Shown here: positions 22,921-31,941 of the stretch, in pieces
Position numbering within the stretch: the first letter of the stretch is position 1
Layout of the letters: the number at the start of each line of letters is the position of its first letter
Assembly (NCBI RefSeq): GCF_022647325.1
Contig: NZ_CP071405.1
Span: 930,001 to 994,000 of the forward strand
Source of the DNA: Pantoea deleyi
GTDB lineage: Bacteria; Pseudomonadota; Gammaproteobacteria; Enterobacterales; Enterobacteriaceae
Reading direction: 5' to 3'
Length of the DNA stretch: 64,000 nt
The notes under the pieces: generated by a model
Told to the model about the DNA's origin: nothing
What the model saw: only the letters and a program-made list of their open reading frames with translations
Database searches by the model: none
Position numbers and translations under genes: made by a program

Positions 22921-25578
22921 TTAGTTGATCTCATTCTGTAAAGGCAGTTTGAGGCTGACAATACCGTCATCCAGTTGAATATCAACATGAAAGTTCAGTT
23001 TTCGGGCCAGCGTAATCATGCCGCGATTGTGGGGCATGGTGATACCGTTCAATTGTTGCAAGCCGTGATGGCGGGTGTAACGGATCATCTTTTCCAGCAG
23101 GCGACGCCCCATGCCTAACCCCTTCAGGTCGGAACGGACCAGTACCGAAAACTCTGCATCAATGTTATCGGCATCCGAGATGGCGCGGGTGACGCCGATG
23201 ATCTCCTGGCCGCCCTGATGCGGACGCACGGCCACAATCGCCATCTCGCGGTCGTAGTCGATCTGGGTCATGTTGGCGAGATCCTCATGCGTAAACTCAT
23301 TGATTTCGCTGAAGTAGCGGTAGTAGAGATCCTCTCGGGTGACCTGACTGATAAAATCGCGCAGCAGCGGTTCATCTTCCGGCAGGATCGGCCGGAACAG
23401 GCAGAATTGCCCATCTTTCAGCTCCACCTGCTCCTCCAGATGCTGAGGATAAGGGCGGATGGCCAGTCGCGCTTCGTTGTCGCCACTGAAGGGTGCCAGC
23501 GTCAGGGTGACATCCAGCAGGGTAAAATCGTTGCCTGCTGCCAGCAGCGGATGGATATCGAGCCGCTGGATCTCCGGGCAGTCCACCACCAGATCTGAAA
23601 CCTGCACCAGCAGCTGACTCAGACCGGCAATATCCAGCGGACTGAGCCCGCTGCGGCTGCGGATTTTGCCGCTCTTTATCGCCTGAATCACCAGATAGCG
23701 TGCCAGCGTCATATTCAGCGGAGGCAGCGCGACCGCCGCCTGCTTATCGGCCTGCCACTCCACGCCGCCTTCGCCCAGCATAATGATCGGGCCAAACAGC
23801 GCATCCTGCTCCACCACCACCCGCAGCTCCTGCGCGCCCGCGCGGCTGGCCATGCTCTGCACCAGTAAGCCCTCGATACGCGCCTGCGGCAGCGTCGCGC
23901 GCACCCGGTCAAAAATGGCCTCAGCGGCATGCTCCACCTCGCTGGCGTTGCGCAGATAGAGCATCACGCCCTGAACCTCCGACTTGTGCGCGATATCAGG
24001 CGATCGCAGCTTCAGCGCCACCGGATAGCCAATCTGGTCGGCGATGGCGACGGCGGCCGCGCTGTCGCTGGCGATCCAGGTCGGCAGCGTGGCCAGACCG
24101 TACGCCTGCAGCACCGGCTGCACCTCATGGGTATCCAGCGCAGTCACGCCGCGCGCCAGCGCCTGCGACAGCAGCCGGTGAGCATGAGCGCTGTCCTGGT
24201 TCAGCGTCGCGGGCAGGGCAGGGGCTTCGCGCAGCTGCTTCTGGTTGCGACGGTATTCGACCTGATGCATAAAGGCGGTGACTGTGCCTTCCGGCGTACG
24301 CCAGGTCGGAATGCCCGCCTGGGTAAATGCCCGGCGCGCGGCCTGGGAAGAGAACTCGCCGCACCAGTTGGTCAGCAGCGTCACCAGCTTACCGCGCGGA
24401 TGACGGGCAAGGGTGTCGATCAGATGCGTGGCCGTTTCGGTGGCGGGGGCGACCGCGCTGGGCGCATGAATAATCATCAGCGCATCCAGCTCATGGCTGT
24501 CGAGCAGAACCTCAACACAGGCGGCATAACGCTCTGCCGTGGCGTCATCTTTTAAATCCAGCGGATTGCCGCGACCCACACCGGCGGGCAGCAATGCCTC
24601 AAGCCGCTGGCGGGTCTGATCGCCGAGCTGCGCCAGCTTGCCGTTGCGGGCATAGAGTTCATCCAGCGCCAGCGCGGCGGGCGCGGCACCATTACTGACG
24701 ATCATCAGCCGGTCGCCACGCAGCGGCCGCATATGACTCAGCGACTCCACGGCGGAGAACAGCTCATGGGTGTCCTGCACCCGCAGCAGACCCGCGCGCT
24801 GAATGGCGGCATCCCACGCGGCGTCCAGCCCGCTGTGCGTACCCAGCAGCGCCTGCGCTTCGCGGCTGCGGCCGCTCTTGATCACCAGAATCGGTTTATT
24901 GCGTGAAGCGCTGCGCGAGGCGGAAACGAAGCGCCGCGCATCGCTGAGGTGCTCCAGATAGAGCAGGATGGCGCTGGTCTTACCGTCGCGGGCCAGGAAG
25001 TCGAGCAGGTCATCGACATCGGTATCCAGACTGTCGCCCAGCGCGATAAACCAGGAAAAGCCGAGGTTACGCTGCTGCGCCCAGTCGAGGATGGTGTTGG
25101 AGACGGCGGCAGACTGAGAGATAAACGCGATACGCCCTTTCGCGATCGGCACCGGCGAGAAGCTGGCATTTAATCCCTGCCAGGGCGCCAGCAGCCCCAG
25201 ACTGTTTGGCCCCAGCAGCCGTATCTGCCACTGGCTGGCACAGGCTTTGAGTTCGGCCAGCTGGCTGGCGGGCGCAGAGAGGATAATGCAGGCCTTGCAG
25301 CCTTTCTCGCCGAGCTGTTGCAGCAGGGTAAGGTTCCGCTTTGAATGGGTGCAGATCACCGCCAGGTCGGGCGCAAAAGGCAGGCTGTCGATGGTGGGCC
25401 AGGCCAGCACGCCGCTGACCGCCTTATATTTTGGCGTGACGGGCAGGACCGGGCCGCTGAATCCGCCCGCCAGCAGGTTGCGCATCATAAAGTAGCCTGC
25501 ACGCCCGGGCGTCACCGAGGCACCAATTACCGCAATTGATTTAGGTCGTAACAGCGCTTCCAGTCCGCGTTGGCTCAT
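22921..25578 (-). CDS. patZ: Protein lysine acetyltransferase PatZ (Pat)
   Basis: Acetyl-CoA dependent acetyltransferase that inactivates acetyl-CoA synthetase and other enzymes by lysine acetylation. 885 residues in the known order: an inactive ADP-forming acyl-CoA synthetase-like part (CoA binding from about residue 10, SIAVIGASVTPGRAGY; ATP-grasp from about 480) and a C-terminal GNAT domain (about 725-880; VLVRSDLKGLGMGRRLLEKMI). Own start ATG 25578. Downstream of tapT, as in E. coli yfiP-yfiQ; the 116-base gap may hold its promoter. Confidence 0.94.
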   Translation of the reverse strand: MSQRGLEALLRPKSIAVIGASVTPGRAGYFMMRNLLAGGFSGPVLPVTPKYKAVSGVLAWPTIDSLPFAPDLAVICTHSKRNLTLLQQLGEKGCKACIILSAPASQLAELKACASQWQIRLLGPNSLGLLAPWQGLNASFSPVPIAKGRIAFISQSAAVSNTILDWAQQRNLGFSWFIALGDSLDTDVDDLLDFLARDGKTSAILLYLEHLSDARRFVSASRSASRNKPILVIKSGRSREAQALLGTHSGLDAAWDAAIQRAGLLRVQDTHELFSAVESLSHMRPLRGDRLMIVSNGAAPAALALDELYARNGKLAQLGDQTRQRLEALLPAGVGRGNPLDLKDDATAERYAACVEVLLDSHELDALMIIHAPSAVAPATETATHLIDTLARHPRGKLVTLLTNWCGEFSSQAARRAFTQAGIPTWRTPEGTVTAFMHQVEYRRNQKQLREAPALPATLNQDSAHAHRLLSQALARGVTALDTHEVQPVLQAYGLATLPTWIASDSAAAVAIADQIGYPVALKLRSPDIAHKSEVQGVMLYLRNASEVEHAAEAIFDRVRATLPQARIEGLLVQSMASRAGAQELRVVVEQDALFGPIIMLGEGGVEWQADKQAAVALPPLNMTLARYLVIQAIKSGKIRSRSGLSPLDIAGLSQLLVQVSDLVVDCPEIQRLDIHPLLAAGNDFTLLDVTLTLAPFSGDNEARLAIRPYPQHLEEQVELKDGQFCLFRPILPEDEPLLRDFISQVTREDLYYRYFSEINEFTHEDLANMTQIDYDREMAIVAVRPHQGGQEIIGVTRAISDADNIDAEFSVLVRSDLKGLGMGRRLLEKMIRYTRHHGLQQLNGITMPHNRGMITLARKLNFHVDIQLDDGIVSLKLPLQNEIN

Positions 25579-25694
25579 CTCGCCCTCCAGAGATCGGGAT
25601 TTGCGTGATTGTAAACGCTTTTTGCGGGCGGTGCTTCCGGGCAGATCGCAGGCTGCGCATCACGATCCGCTCTTCGCTGCGGGCGGACGGTCAG

Positions 25695-26372
25695 TCAGGC
25701 CTGGCCGTTGTGATGCGGTTTATCCGCCAGGTAGGCCGCGCGGAACCGATCGAAATGGTGGGAGAGTGCCTCCGCCGCCTGCGCGTCGCCTGCCTGCGCC
25801 AGCAGCGCCGCGGCCACCTCAGCGGTACAGTGCTGGCCTTCACCGTGCGCTTCGCGCAGCGTGTAGCGTGAGGGCGCGCTGACCGCCAGCGACATCACCG
25901 GAAAGGCGTCCAGCCACGGACTCTTGCGAAACATTTTGCGCGCTTCGGTCCAGGTGCCGTCCAGCATGATAAACAGAGGCGGCTTGCCCAGGGCCGGAGG
26001 CGCTGTCAGCACCTCGCGGCCTGGATCGGCATAGGCGGCCGGGAAGACCACTACCGGCTGATAATCGGGATGACGGACGGCCGCCAGCAGCAGCGGGTCC
26101 GGCTCGGTACGTGACCAGCCAAATGCCTGGGTGTCCGGCAGAATATCGGCAATCAGACGGCCGGTATTGCTCGGTTTCATCGGCTCGGTATCGAACATCA
26201 CCAGGCAGAAACGGCTTCGGGCGGTGTGCGGGACGATCTGGCTGCAGAGGCAGTGGGCTTCCGGCAGCAGACAGCCCTGGCAGCGAATCACCCGGTTGCC
26301 GCGCGCGAGGAAAGGGCGGGTGGCACGGGCCAGACGTTGGGTGCGCAAGCGCAGAACAGCATTATCAGACAT
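25695..26372 (-). CDS. tapT: tRNA-uridine aminocarboxypropyltransferase TapT (DTW domain)
   Basis: Makes acp3U47 in the variable loop of several tRNAs. 225 residues. N-terminal zinc-type cluster C-x2-C-x6-C-x-C (CQGCLLPEAHCLC) and the DTW motif region FIMLDGTWTEARKMF are intact, along with SNTGRL. Start chosen at ATG 26372 (MSDNAVLR) to match E. coli; ATG 26378 is two codons earlier and equally possible. Followed by patZ in the same direction. Confidence 0.9.
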   Translation of the reverse strand: MSDNAVLRLRTQRLARATRPFLARGNRVIRCQGCLLPEAHCLCSQIVPHTARSRFCLVMFDTEPMKPSNTGRLIADILPDTQAFGWSRTEPDPLLLAAVRHPDYQPVVVFPAAYADPGREVLTAPPALGKPPLFIMLDGTWTEARKMFRKSPWLDAFPVMSLAVSAPSRYTLREAHGEGQHCTAEVAAALLAQAGDAQAAEALSHHFDRFRAAYLADKPHHNGQA

Positions 26373-26453
26373 GGGCATTCAGGGCAGGAAAAACGTCAGT
26401 GTAATCGAAGCGCAGAGGAAAAGGAAAAGGCCAGACAGGCTGGCCCCGGTGGA

Positions 26454-26873
26454 TCAGAGCGATTCATCCAGCCATTCGTTGAACGGCGCTTTAGGCATCG
26501 CCCCGTTCAGCATGTCGACCCGCTGGCCATGTTTGAACAGCATGATGGTCGGGATGCTGCGGATGTTAAAACGGGCACTCAGGGCCGGTTCCGCCTCGGT
26601 GTTCACTTTAATAAAGCGCACTTTCCCGCTGCGTTCGCTGGCGACATCCTTAAACACGGGCGCAAAGTTAACGCACGGCCCGCACCAGGGTGCCCAGAAG
26701 TCGATCACCACGGGCAGATCGTCCTGCAGATATTTGTCAAAGTTGGCGCTGGTGGCATTCACCACTTCGCCATCGAACAGGGCATTTCCACAGCGACCAC
26801 ATTTCGCCACGTCGGCAAGGCGATCGTCAGGAACGCGATTGGTTGCCTGACAGGAAGCGCATACCGTATTCAT
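26454..26873 (-). CDS. trxC: Thioredoxin 2
   Basis: Cytoplasmic disulfide reductase. 139 residues: N-terminal zinc ribbon with two CxxC pairs (CASC, CGRC) and a thioredoxin fold with active site WAPWCGPC and the cis-Pro segment RSIPTIMLF. In E. coli trxC is induced by OxyR under peroxide stress; I could not identify an OxyR site here. Divergent from yfiF. Confidence 0.96.
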   Translation of the reverse strand: MNTVCASCQATNRVPDDRLADVAKCGRCGNALFDGEVVNATSANFDKYLQDDLPVVIDFWAPWCGPCVNFAPVFKDVASERSGKVRFIKVNTEAEPALSARFNIRSIPTIMLFKHGQRVDMLNGAMPKAPFNEWLDESL

Positions 26874-27032
26874 AGGAACCTCTGATGTTGAAAAGTGTCA
26901 GTCTGGTAATAGTCGGTCATTATGAAAGGGGGCGGATTTTCGCTCAATCTGTATTGCTCTATAGGTTCAATAGTTGATAGCTAAGCGCCATCACATCAGG
27001 TAATCTGCGCGCTCTCAATGCAGGAGGAAGAT

Positions 27033-28199
27033 ATGAACGACGAATTTAAAGGTAAGAGCGGTAAAGTTAAGGTGATGTACGTGCGTGGCGAGGACGATAA
27101 AAGCGCGCGTGCGTCGAATCCTCGTACAGGCAAAGGTGGTCACTCTGCTGCCCGTCCGGATGATAACCGTCGTTCGTCTGGCTCCCGCACTGAACGCGGC
27201 CAGGAAGGGGGCCGTCCAGCCTCTGCCGGTCGTCGCAGCGATGACGCCGGTCGCAGCAGCTCACCGCGCCGCACTGAAGGCGGACGTGGTGCGCCGCGTC
27301 GCAACGATCGGGGCGATGAGAGCCGCGGCGCCTATGGCAACAGCGATTCACCGTGGCGCACCGTTTCCCGCCCGCCCGCTGCGGATCGCTCGGCTGCGGC
27401 TGACACGGATAAGCCGGATCATGGCGGCATCAGCGGCAAGAGTTTTGTCGATCCGGCGCAGATCCGTCGTCAGCGTAACGAAGAGACCCGCGTCTACGGC
27501 GAGAACGCCTGTCATGCGCTGTTCCAGAGCCGTCCGGAAGCGATTGTACGCGCCTGGTTCGTGCAGGAAGTGACCCCGCGTTTCCGCGAAGCGCTGCGCT
27601 GGCTGGCGGCCAACCGCAAAGCCTATCATGTGGTTGAAGATGCCGAGATCACCAAAGCCTCAGGCACCGAGCATCACGGTGGCGTCTGCTTCCTGATCAA
27701 AAAGCGCATGGGTATGGCCGTGGCGGAATGGCTGAGTCAGGCGAATACCAAAGATTGCGTGCTGGCGCTGGAAGATGTCAGCAACCCGCATAACCTGGGC
27801 GCGATTATGCGCAGTTGCGCGCACTTCGGCGTTAAAGGCCTGCTGGTAAACGACGCCTCACTGCTGGAGTCTGGTGCAGCCGTGCGGACCGCAGAAGGCG
27901 GGGCCGAGCATGTGCAGGCCATCAGCGGTGCCACCTTCAGCGAAGGTCTGGAAGCGTTCCGTAAAGCGGGCTATACCATCGTGACCACCTCCAGCCATCA
28001 GGGCACGCCGCTGGCGCAGGCGTCGCTGCCGGAGAAAATGGTGCTGGTGTTAGGGCAGGAGCGCGAAGGCCTCTCCGATACCGCTTTCCAGCAGGGTGAC
28101 ATGAGCCTGTCGATTGGCGGAACCGGCAACGTGGAAAGCCTCAACGTGTCGGTGGCAACCGGTGTGCTGCTCGCCGAATGGTGGCGTCAGAACGCATAA
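27033..28199 (+). CDS. yfiF: SpoU-family tRNA/rRNA methyltransferase YfiF
   Basis: Predicted SAM-dependent RNA 2'-O-methyltransferase. 388 residues. A basic, Arg/Ser/Gly/Asp-rich, probably disordered N-terminus (about 15-125) precedes an RNA substrate-binding domain ([15 protein letters not shown]) and the SPOUT domain with [32 protein letters not shown] and [13 protein letters not shown]. The E. coli protein is 345 residues; the extra length is in the disordered part. Start ATG 27033 follows AGGAGG; an ATG at 27018 precedes that site. Target RNA not established by the sequence. Confidence 0.92.
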   Translation: MNDEFKGKSGKVKVMYVRGEDDKSARASNPRTGKGGHSAARPDDNRRSSGSRTERGQEGGRPASAGRRSDDAGRSSSPRRTEGGRGAPRRNDRGDESRGAYGNSDSPWRTVSRPPAADRSAAADTDKPDHGGISGKSFVDPAQIRRQRNEETRVYGENACHALFQSRPEAIVRAWFVQEVTPRFREALRWLAANRKAYHVVEDAEITKASGTEHHGGVCFLIKKRMGMAVAEWLSQANTKDCVLALEDVSNPHNLGAIMRSCAHFGVKGLLVNDASLLESGAAVRTAEGGAEHVQAISGATFSEGLEAFRKAGYTIVTTSSHQGTPLAQASLPEKMVLVLGQEREGLSDTAFQQGDMSLSIGGTGNVESLNVSVATGVLLAEWWRQNA

Positions 28200-28226
28200 A
28201 AAAACGGGCCGAAAGGCCCGTTTTTC
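28198..28226. terminator. Bidirectional terminator between yfiF and emrB
   Basis: ACGGGCC-gaaa-GGCCCGT flanked by A residues on one side and TTTTT on the other; serves both convergent genes. Confidence 0.9.
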
Positions 28227-28235
28227 ATTTCAGCG

Positions 28236-29771
28236 TCAGTGTGCGCCACCGCCGCCACCGCCTGCACCAAACGGCGGGCGGGCAAACCAGATCAGCACCA
28301 GCAGGATCAGGAAGACGCCAGCCGACGCCCAGAAGATTTCATTCGCTGAAATAATCAGTCCCTGATTGGTAATCTGCTGTGCGATCCAGGCAGAGGCCTG
28401 CTGCTGCGTCATCCCCATACTCTCCAGCCGGCTGTACATCTGCTGGGCGTTGACGTTGTAGGGCGTTATCGACTCCGACAGATAGCTGTGATGCATCGAC
28501 TCACGATTGGTCCACATGGTGGTGGTGATCGAGGTGCCTATCGAACCGGCCAGCGTACGCACAAAGTTAGACAGGCTGGAGGCGGCGGCCAGTCGCTCCG
28601 GCGGCAGCCCGGAGAGCGTAATGGTGGTCAGCGGCATAAAGAAGCAGGCCACGGCAAAGCCCTGGATAAACTGCGGCCACGCCGAGGCACCAAAATCCAT
28701 GCCCGGTTCAAAGGTATAGGCGCGCCAGTAGAAGCAGACGGCATACATAATGAAGCTGAAGGTCACCAGCCGCCGCATATCAAGTTTATGGGCGAAACGA
28801 CCAATAATCGGCGACAGGATCACCGGAATAATCCCGACCGGTGCCGAGGCCAGCCCGGCCCAGGTGGCCGTATAGCCATAGACCTCCTGAAGCAGCTGCG
28901 GCAGCAGAACGATCGAGCCGAAGTAGAGCATATAAGCCAGGCTGATCGACAGGCAGCCGATGGTGAAGTTGCGCGACTTAAACAGCGAGAGATCGACGAT
29001 CGGGTTATCGTCCGTCAGCTCCCAGACCAGCAGCACCGCCAGCGCAATCACGGCCACCACCGCCAGCACGATGATCTCCGTTGAGCTGAACCAGTCGAGC
29101 TCTTTACCGCGATCCAGCATCACCTGCAGGCAGCCGATCCCCACCACCAGCAATACCAGGCCGACCATATCAATCGGGCGGATCTCGGTTTTGGTTTCGC
29201 GACCGCGCAGGGTCTGCAGCGTCAGCAGCACAACGACCGCACCAATCGGCACGTTGATAAAGAAGATCCAGCCCCAGTGATAGTTATCGCTGATCCAGCC
29301 GCCCAGAATCGGGCCGCAGATTGGCGCGACGATCACCGTCATCGCCCAGAGTGACAGCGCGATGCTGCGCTTCGCGGGCGGGTAGTTACTGAGGAGCAGA
29401 CTCTGCGACAGCGGAATCAGCGGGCCTGCCACGATCCCCTGCAGTACGCGGAAGAAGATCAGCATCTCCAGGCTCTCTGACATGCCGCACGCCCAGGAGG
29501 CGACAGCAAACAGAATGGTGGCCCAGGTAAAGAGCTTCACTTCGCCTACGCGCTTTGCCAGCCAGCCGGTGATCGGGATGGAGATTGCGTTAGCAACGCC
29601 AAACGAGGTGATCACCCAGGTGCCCTGTGAGTTAGAGGCACCCAGATTACCGGCAATGGTCGGAATGGCCACGTTGGCGATGGTCGAGTCCAGAACCTGC
29701 ATGAACGTCGCCAGCGACAGCGCAATGGTCATCAGGACCAGCGGCATCCCTTCAAGCGGTTTTTTTGCCAT
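28236..29771 (-). CDS. emrB: Multidrug efflux MFS permease EmrB
   Basis: Inner-membrane drug:proton antiporter of the DHA2 group, 511 residues, 14 membrane segments; with EmrA and TolC it exports hydrophobic toxins such as uncouplers and nalidixic acid. Motifs: LDSTIANVAIPTIAG in TM1, the GWLAKRVGEVK loop and APICGPILGGW. It ends in a glycine-rich tail with six Gly in a row. Start ATG 29771 follows GGAGG. Third gene of mprA-emrA-emrB, 16 bases after emrA. Confidence 0.95.
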   Translation of the reverse strand: MAKKPLEGMPLVLMTIALSLATFMQVLDSTIANVAIPTIAGNLGASNSQGTWVITSFGVANAISIPITGWLAKRVGEVKLFTWATILFAVASWACGMSESLEMLIFFRVLQGIVAGPLIPLSQSLLLSNYPPAKRSIALSLWAMTVIVAPICGPILGGWISDNYHWGWIFFINVPIGAVVVLLTLQTLRGRETKTEIRPIDMVGLVLLVVGIGCLQVMLDRGKELDWFSSTEIIVLAVVAVIALAVLLVWELTDDNPIVDLSLFKSRNFTIGCLSISLAYMLYFGSIVLLPQLLQEVYGYTATWAGLASAPVGIIPVILSPIIGRFAHKLDMRRLVTFSFIMYAVCFYWRAYTFEPGMDFGASAWPQFIQGFAVACFFMPLTTITLSGLPPERLAAASSLSNFVRTLAGSIGTSITTTMWTNRESMHHSYLSESITPYNVNAQQMYSRLESMGMTQQQASAWIAQQITNQGLIISANEIFWASAGVFLILLVLIWFARPPFGAGGGGGGAH

Positions 29772-29787
29772 TACAGCCTCCGCGTCA

Positions 29788-30960
29788 TCATCCGGCGTTG
29801 GCACGGACGATATCGGTAATCAGCTGATTGACCGGCGCGAGGTCAATCGCCAGGGCGTTGCTGCTGTAAGCGGCCTGCTGACGGACGCTGGTGGCCAGCG
29901 TACTGCCCGCCTGGCTGGTGGTGTCGATTTTAACCAGCGTGGAGAGACCGATGCGCAGGGGATGTCTGGCAATATCTTCCTGATTCAGTTCGATACGCAC
30001 CGGCAGGCGCTGAACCACTTTGATCCAGTTACCGGTCGCATTCTGTGCAGGCAGCAGAGAGAAGGCGCTGCCGGTGCCCATATCCAGTCCCACGACTTTG
30101 CCGTGATAGACCACATCGTCACCGTAGATATCGGCTACCACGGTGGCAGGCTGACCGATGCGCACGCCAGCCAACTGGGTCTCTTTGAAGTTCGCGTCCA
30201 CCCACAGGTTGGTGGCCGGTACGACGGCCAGCAGCGGGGTATTGGTGGAGATCTGCGAGCCGACCTGCACGCTGCGACGGGAGACAAAGCCATCCATCGG
30301 GCTGCGAATCTCGGTTCGCTGCAGCGCCAGCCAGGCGTCACGCAACTCGGCTGCGCTCTGCTGTACGGCAGGCTGGTTTTCCAGCGAGGTATTGAGGATC
30401 ATCGCCTGGTTCGCATTATATTGCTGAATCGCCACGTCGAGCTGCGCTTTGGCGGTCGCGACGGCATCGCGGGCGTGCTGCAGCTCTTCTCGACCAATCA
30501 GGTTAGCCGCACCCAGCGGCTCACGGCGTTTCAGATCGGCCTCGGCCTGAGCCAGCGCGGTCTGCTGCAGCGTGATGCTGGCCTGATACTGTCTGCCGTT
30601 GATCATCAGCTGATGCGTCTGACGTACGCTGGTGGCGAGGGCCGTCTGCGCTTTTTCAAACGCCTGCTCCGCATCCGTCTTATCCAGGGAGACCAGCACG
30701 TCGCCTTTTTTGACGAAATCAGTGTCTTCGAACCAGACTTTATTCACGCTACCGGAGACCTGTGCCATCACCTGCACCTGATTACCTGCCACATAGGCGT
30801 CATCCGTTTCCTGAAAATGACGCAGGACCAGGAACCAGTAGGCGCCCCAGGCAATACCCGCCAGAATAATGATCAGCGCCAGGATAATCAGCACACTTTT
30901 GCGCTTCTTCTTTTTGTTGGCTGACGGTTGCGGGCGTTGTGCTTCTGCCGATGCACTCAT
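29788..30960 (-). CDS. emrA: Multidrug efflux membrane fusion protein EmrA
   Basis: Periplasmic adaptor of the EmrAB-TolC pump. 390 residues, as in E. coli: basic cytoplasmic tip, one membrane helix (about 24-44), then the HlyD-type lipoyl/barrel halves (AYVAGNQVQVMAQVSGSV; SPMDGFVSRRSVQVGSQIS) around a coiled-coil hairpin (about 95-205). Start ATG 30960 follows GGAGAAATTC. A terminator-like hairpin separates it from mprA. Confidence 0.95.
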   Translation of the reverse strand: MSASAEAQRPQPSANKKKKRKSVLIILALIIILAGIAWGAYWFLVLRHFQETDDAYVAGNQVQVMAQVSGSVNKVWFEDTDFVKKGDVLVSLDKTDAEQAFEKAQTALATSVRQTHQLMINGRQYQASITLQQTALAQAEADLKRREPLGAANLIGREELQHARDAVATAKAQLDVAIQQYNANQAMILNTSLENQPAVQQSAAELRDAWLALQRTEIRSPMDGFVSRRSVQVGSQISTNTPLLAVVPATNLWVDANFKETQLAGVRIGQPATVVADIYGDDVVYHGKVVGLDMGTGSAFSLLPAQNATGNWIKVVQRLPVRIELNQEDIARHPLRIGLSTLVKIDTTSQAGSTLATSVRQQAAYSSNALAIDLAPVNQLITDIVRANAG

Positions 30961-31023
30961 GAATTTCTCCACATTTTCCATTTAGTCGGGGGGCAGACAT
31001 CCCTGTCCGCCAGCGCCCGAGTC

Positions 31024-31049
31024 GAAAAAGCCAGCGCCTGAGCGCTGGC
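31024..31049 (-). terminator. Terminator-like hairpin between mprA and emrA (attenuator?)
   Basis: In the minus direction GCCAGCGC-tcag-GCGCTGGC is followed by TTTTTC. It lies 61 bases after mprA and 63 bases before emrA, so it could reduce read-through into the pump genes. Confidence 0.65.
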
Positions 31050-31110
31050 CAGATAAAAAAGGAAATTAAAATAACGATTCCGACAGGTGATTGTGTCGCA
31101 CTTATTGCTA

Positions 31111-31641
31111 TTAGCGGGACAGCGAGGCGATCAGTTGATCTTCATCCATTTTATCGAGACGGTTAAGCAGCTTACGGGTGATCCCTTCCAGCTGAGACTT
31201 CTCGTCACCGGACAGTGAAGACCAGAGATATTGCAGGCTCTGATGCTGAGGTGGCAGCAGCTGACGCAGGAACTCCATGCCCTTGTCGGTCAGATGCAGA
31301 TGCAGGCAGCGACGGTCGTGGTCGCTCTCGCGACGTTCGATCCAGCCACGCTTCTCCAGCTCATCAGCAATGCGCGTCGCGTTGGTGCGTGAAGAGCCCA
31401 GCGCAGAACTGAGTTCAGAAGGCTGAATGCTGTGGTTCTCCTGCGCATCCAGCGTAATCAGCGCCATGAACAGGGTCTCGTTGATGCCCTGGGCTTTCAG
31501 CATCTTATTACGGTTGTCCAGCAGTTTACCCTGCATATGCATACAGAGACGCGTCAGGATAATTTCCTGCAACGGAAAATCCTTATGGCGATTGGCACGG
31601 ATGTTTAGCATCTGCTCAATGGGAGTAAACGAACTTTCCAT
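31111..31641 (-). CDS. mprA: MarR-family repressor MprA (EmrR)
   Basis: Represses emrRAB until a drug ligand binds. 176 residues, the same as E. coli EmrR, with a winged helix-turn-helix ([33 protein letters not shown], quoted here as the region around residues 75-105) and wing [14 protein letters not shown] chose ATG 31641 ([11 protein letters not shown]); an ATG eight codons upstream lacks family support. First gene of mprA-emrA-emrB. Confidence 0.94.
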   Translation of the reverse strand: MESSFTPIEQMLNIRANRHKDFPLQEIILTRLCMHMQGKLLDNRNKMLKAQGINETLFMALITLDAQENHSIQPSELSSALGSSRTNATRIADELEKRGWIERRESDHDRRCLHLHLTDKGMEFLRQLLPPQHQSLQYLWSSLSGDEKSQLEGITRKLLNRLDKMDEDQLIASLSR

Positions 31642-31785
31642 TAAAAAAAACCTCACTAATTGCAACTTGTATAATAACTATGGTGACAGGTTAAGCGTAG
31701 TCACTTTCTGGCTGGTGATCGCGCTCAGACTTACGCTGCACCATCAAAGGCATTCCAGGCCATTCCCTGGCCCTGGGTCAAAAAC

Positions 31786-31816
31786 CCGTACGCCCGGCGA
31801 CAACCGCGGTGCCGGG
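31786..31816 (-). terminator. Possible terminator of the ygaY-type MFS gene
   Basis: CCCGGC (31793-31798) pairs with GCCGGG (31811-31816) with an inner ACCGCGGT palindrome; in the minus direction GTTTTTG follows. Between the MFS gene and mprA. Confidence 0.5.
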
Positions 31817-31941
31817 ACGTTATCAAAAAGGGGGCAAATTTAATAATATCGCGAGGAAAAATAACTGAAGTGAATAGGTTTACTACTAACCATAACAAAC
31901 CTAACCATTTGTGACCAGATGCAATACGCTCCGGACAGGCT

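Noticed and set aside
29482..30924. 480-codon frame on the plus strand
   Set aside because: It is antisense to emrB and emrA, which match known families over their full length; it is a shadow of GC-rich codon use.
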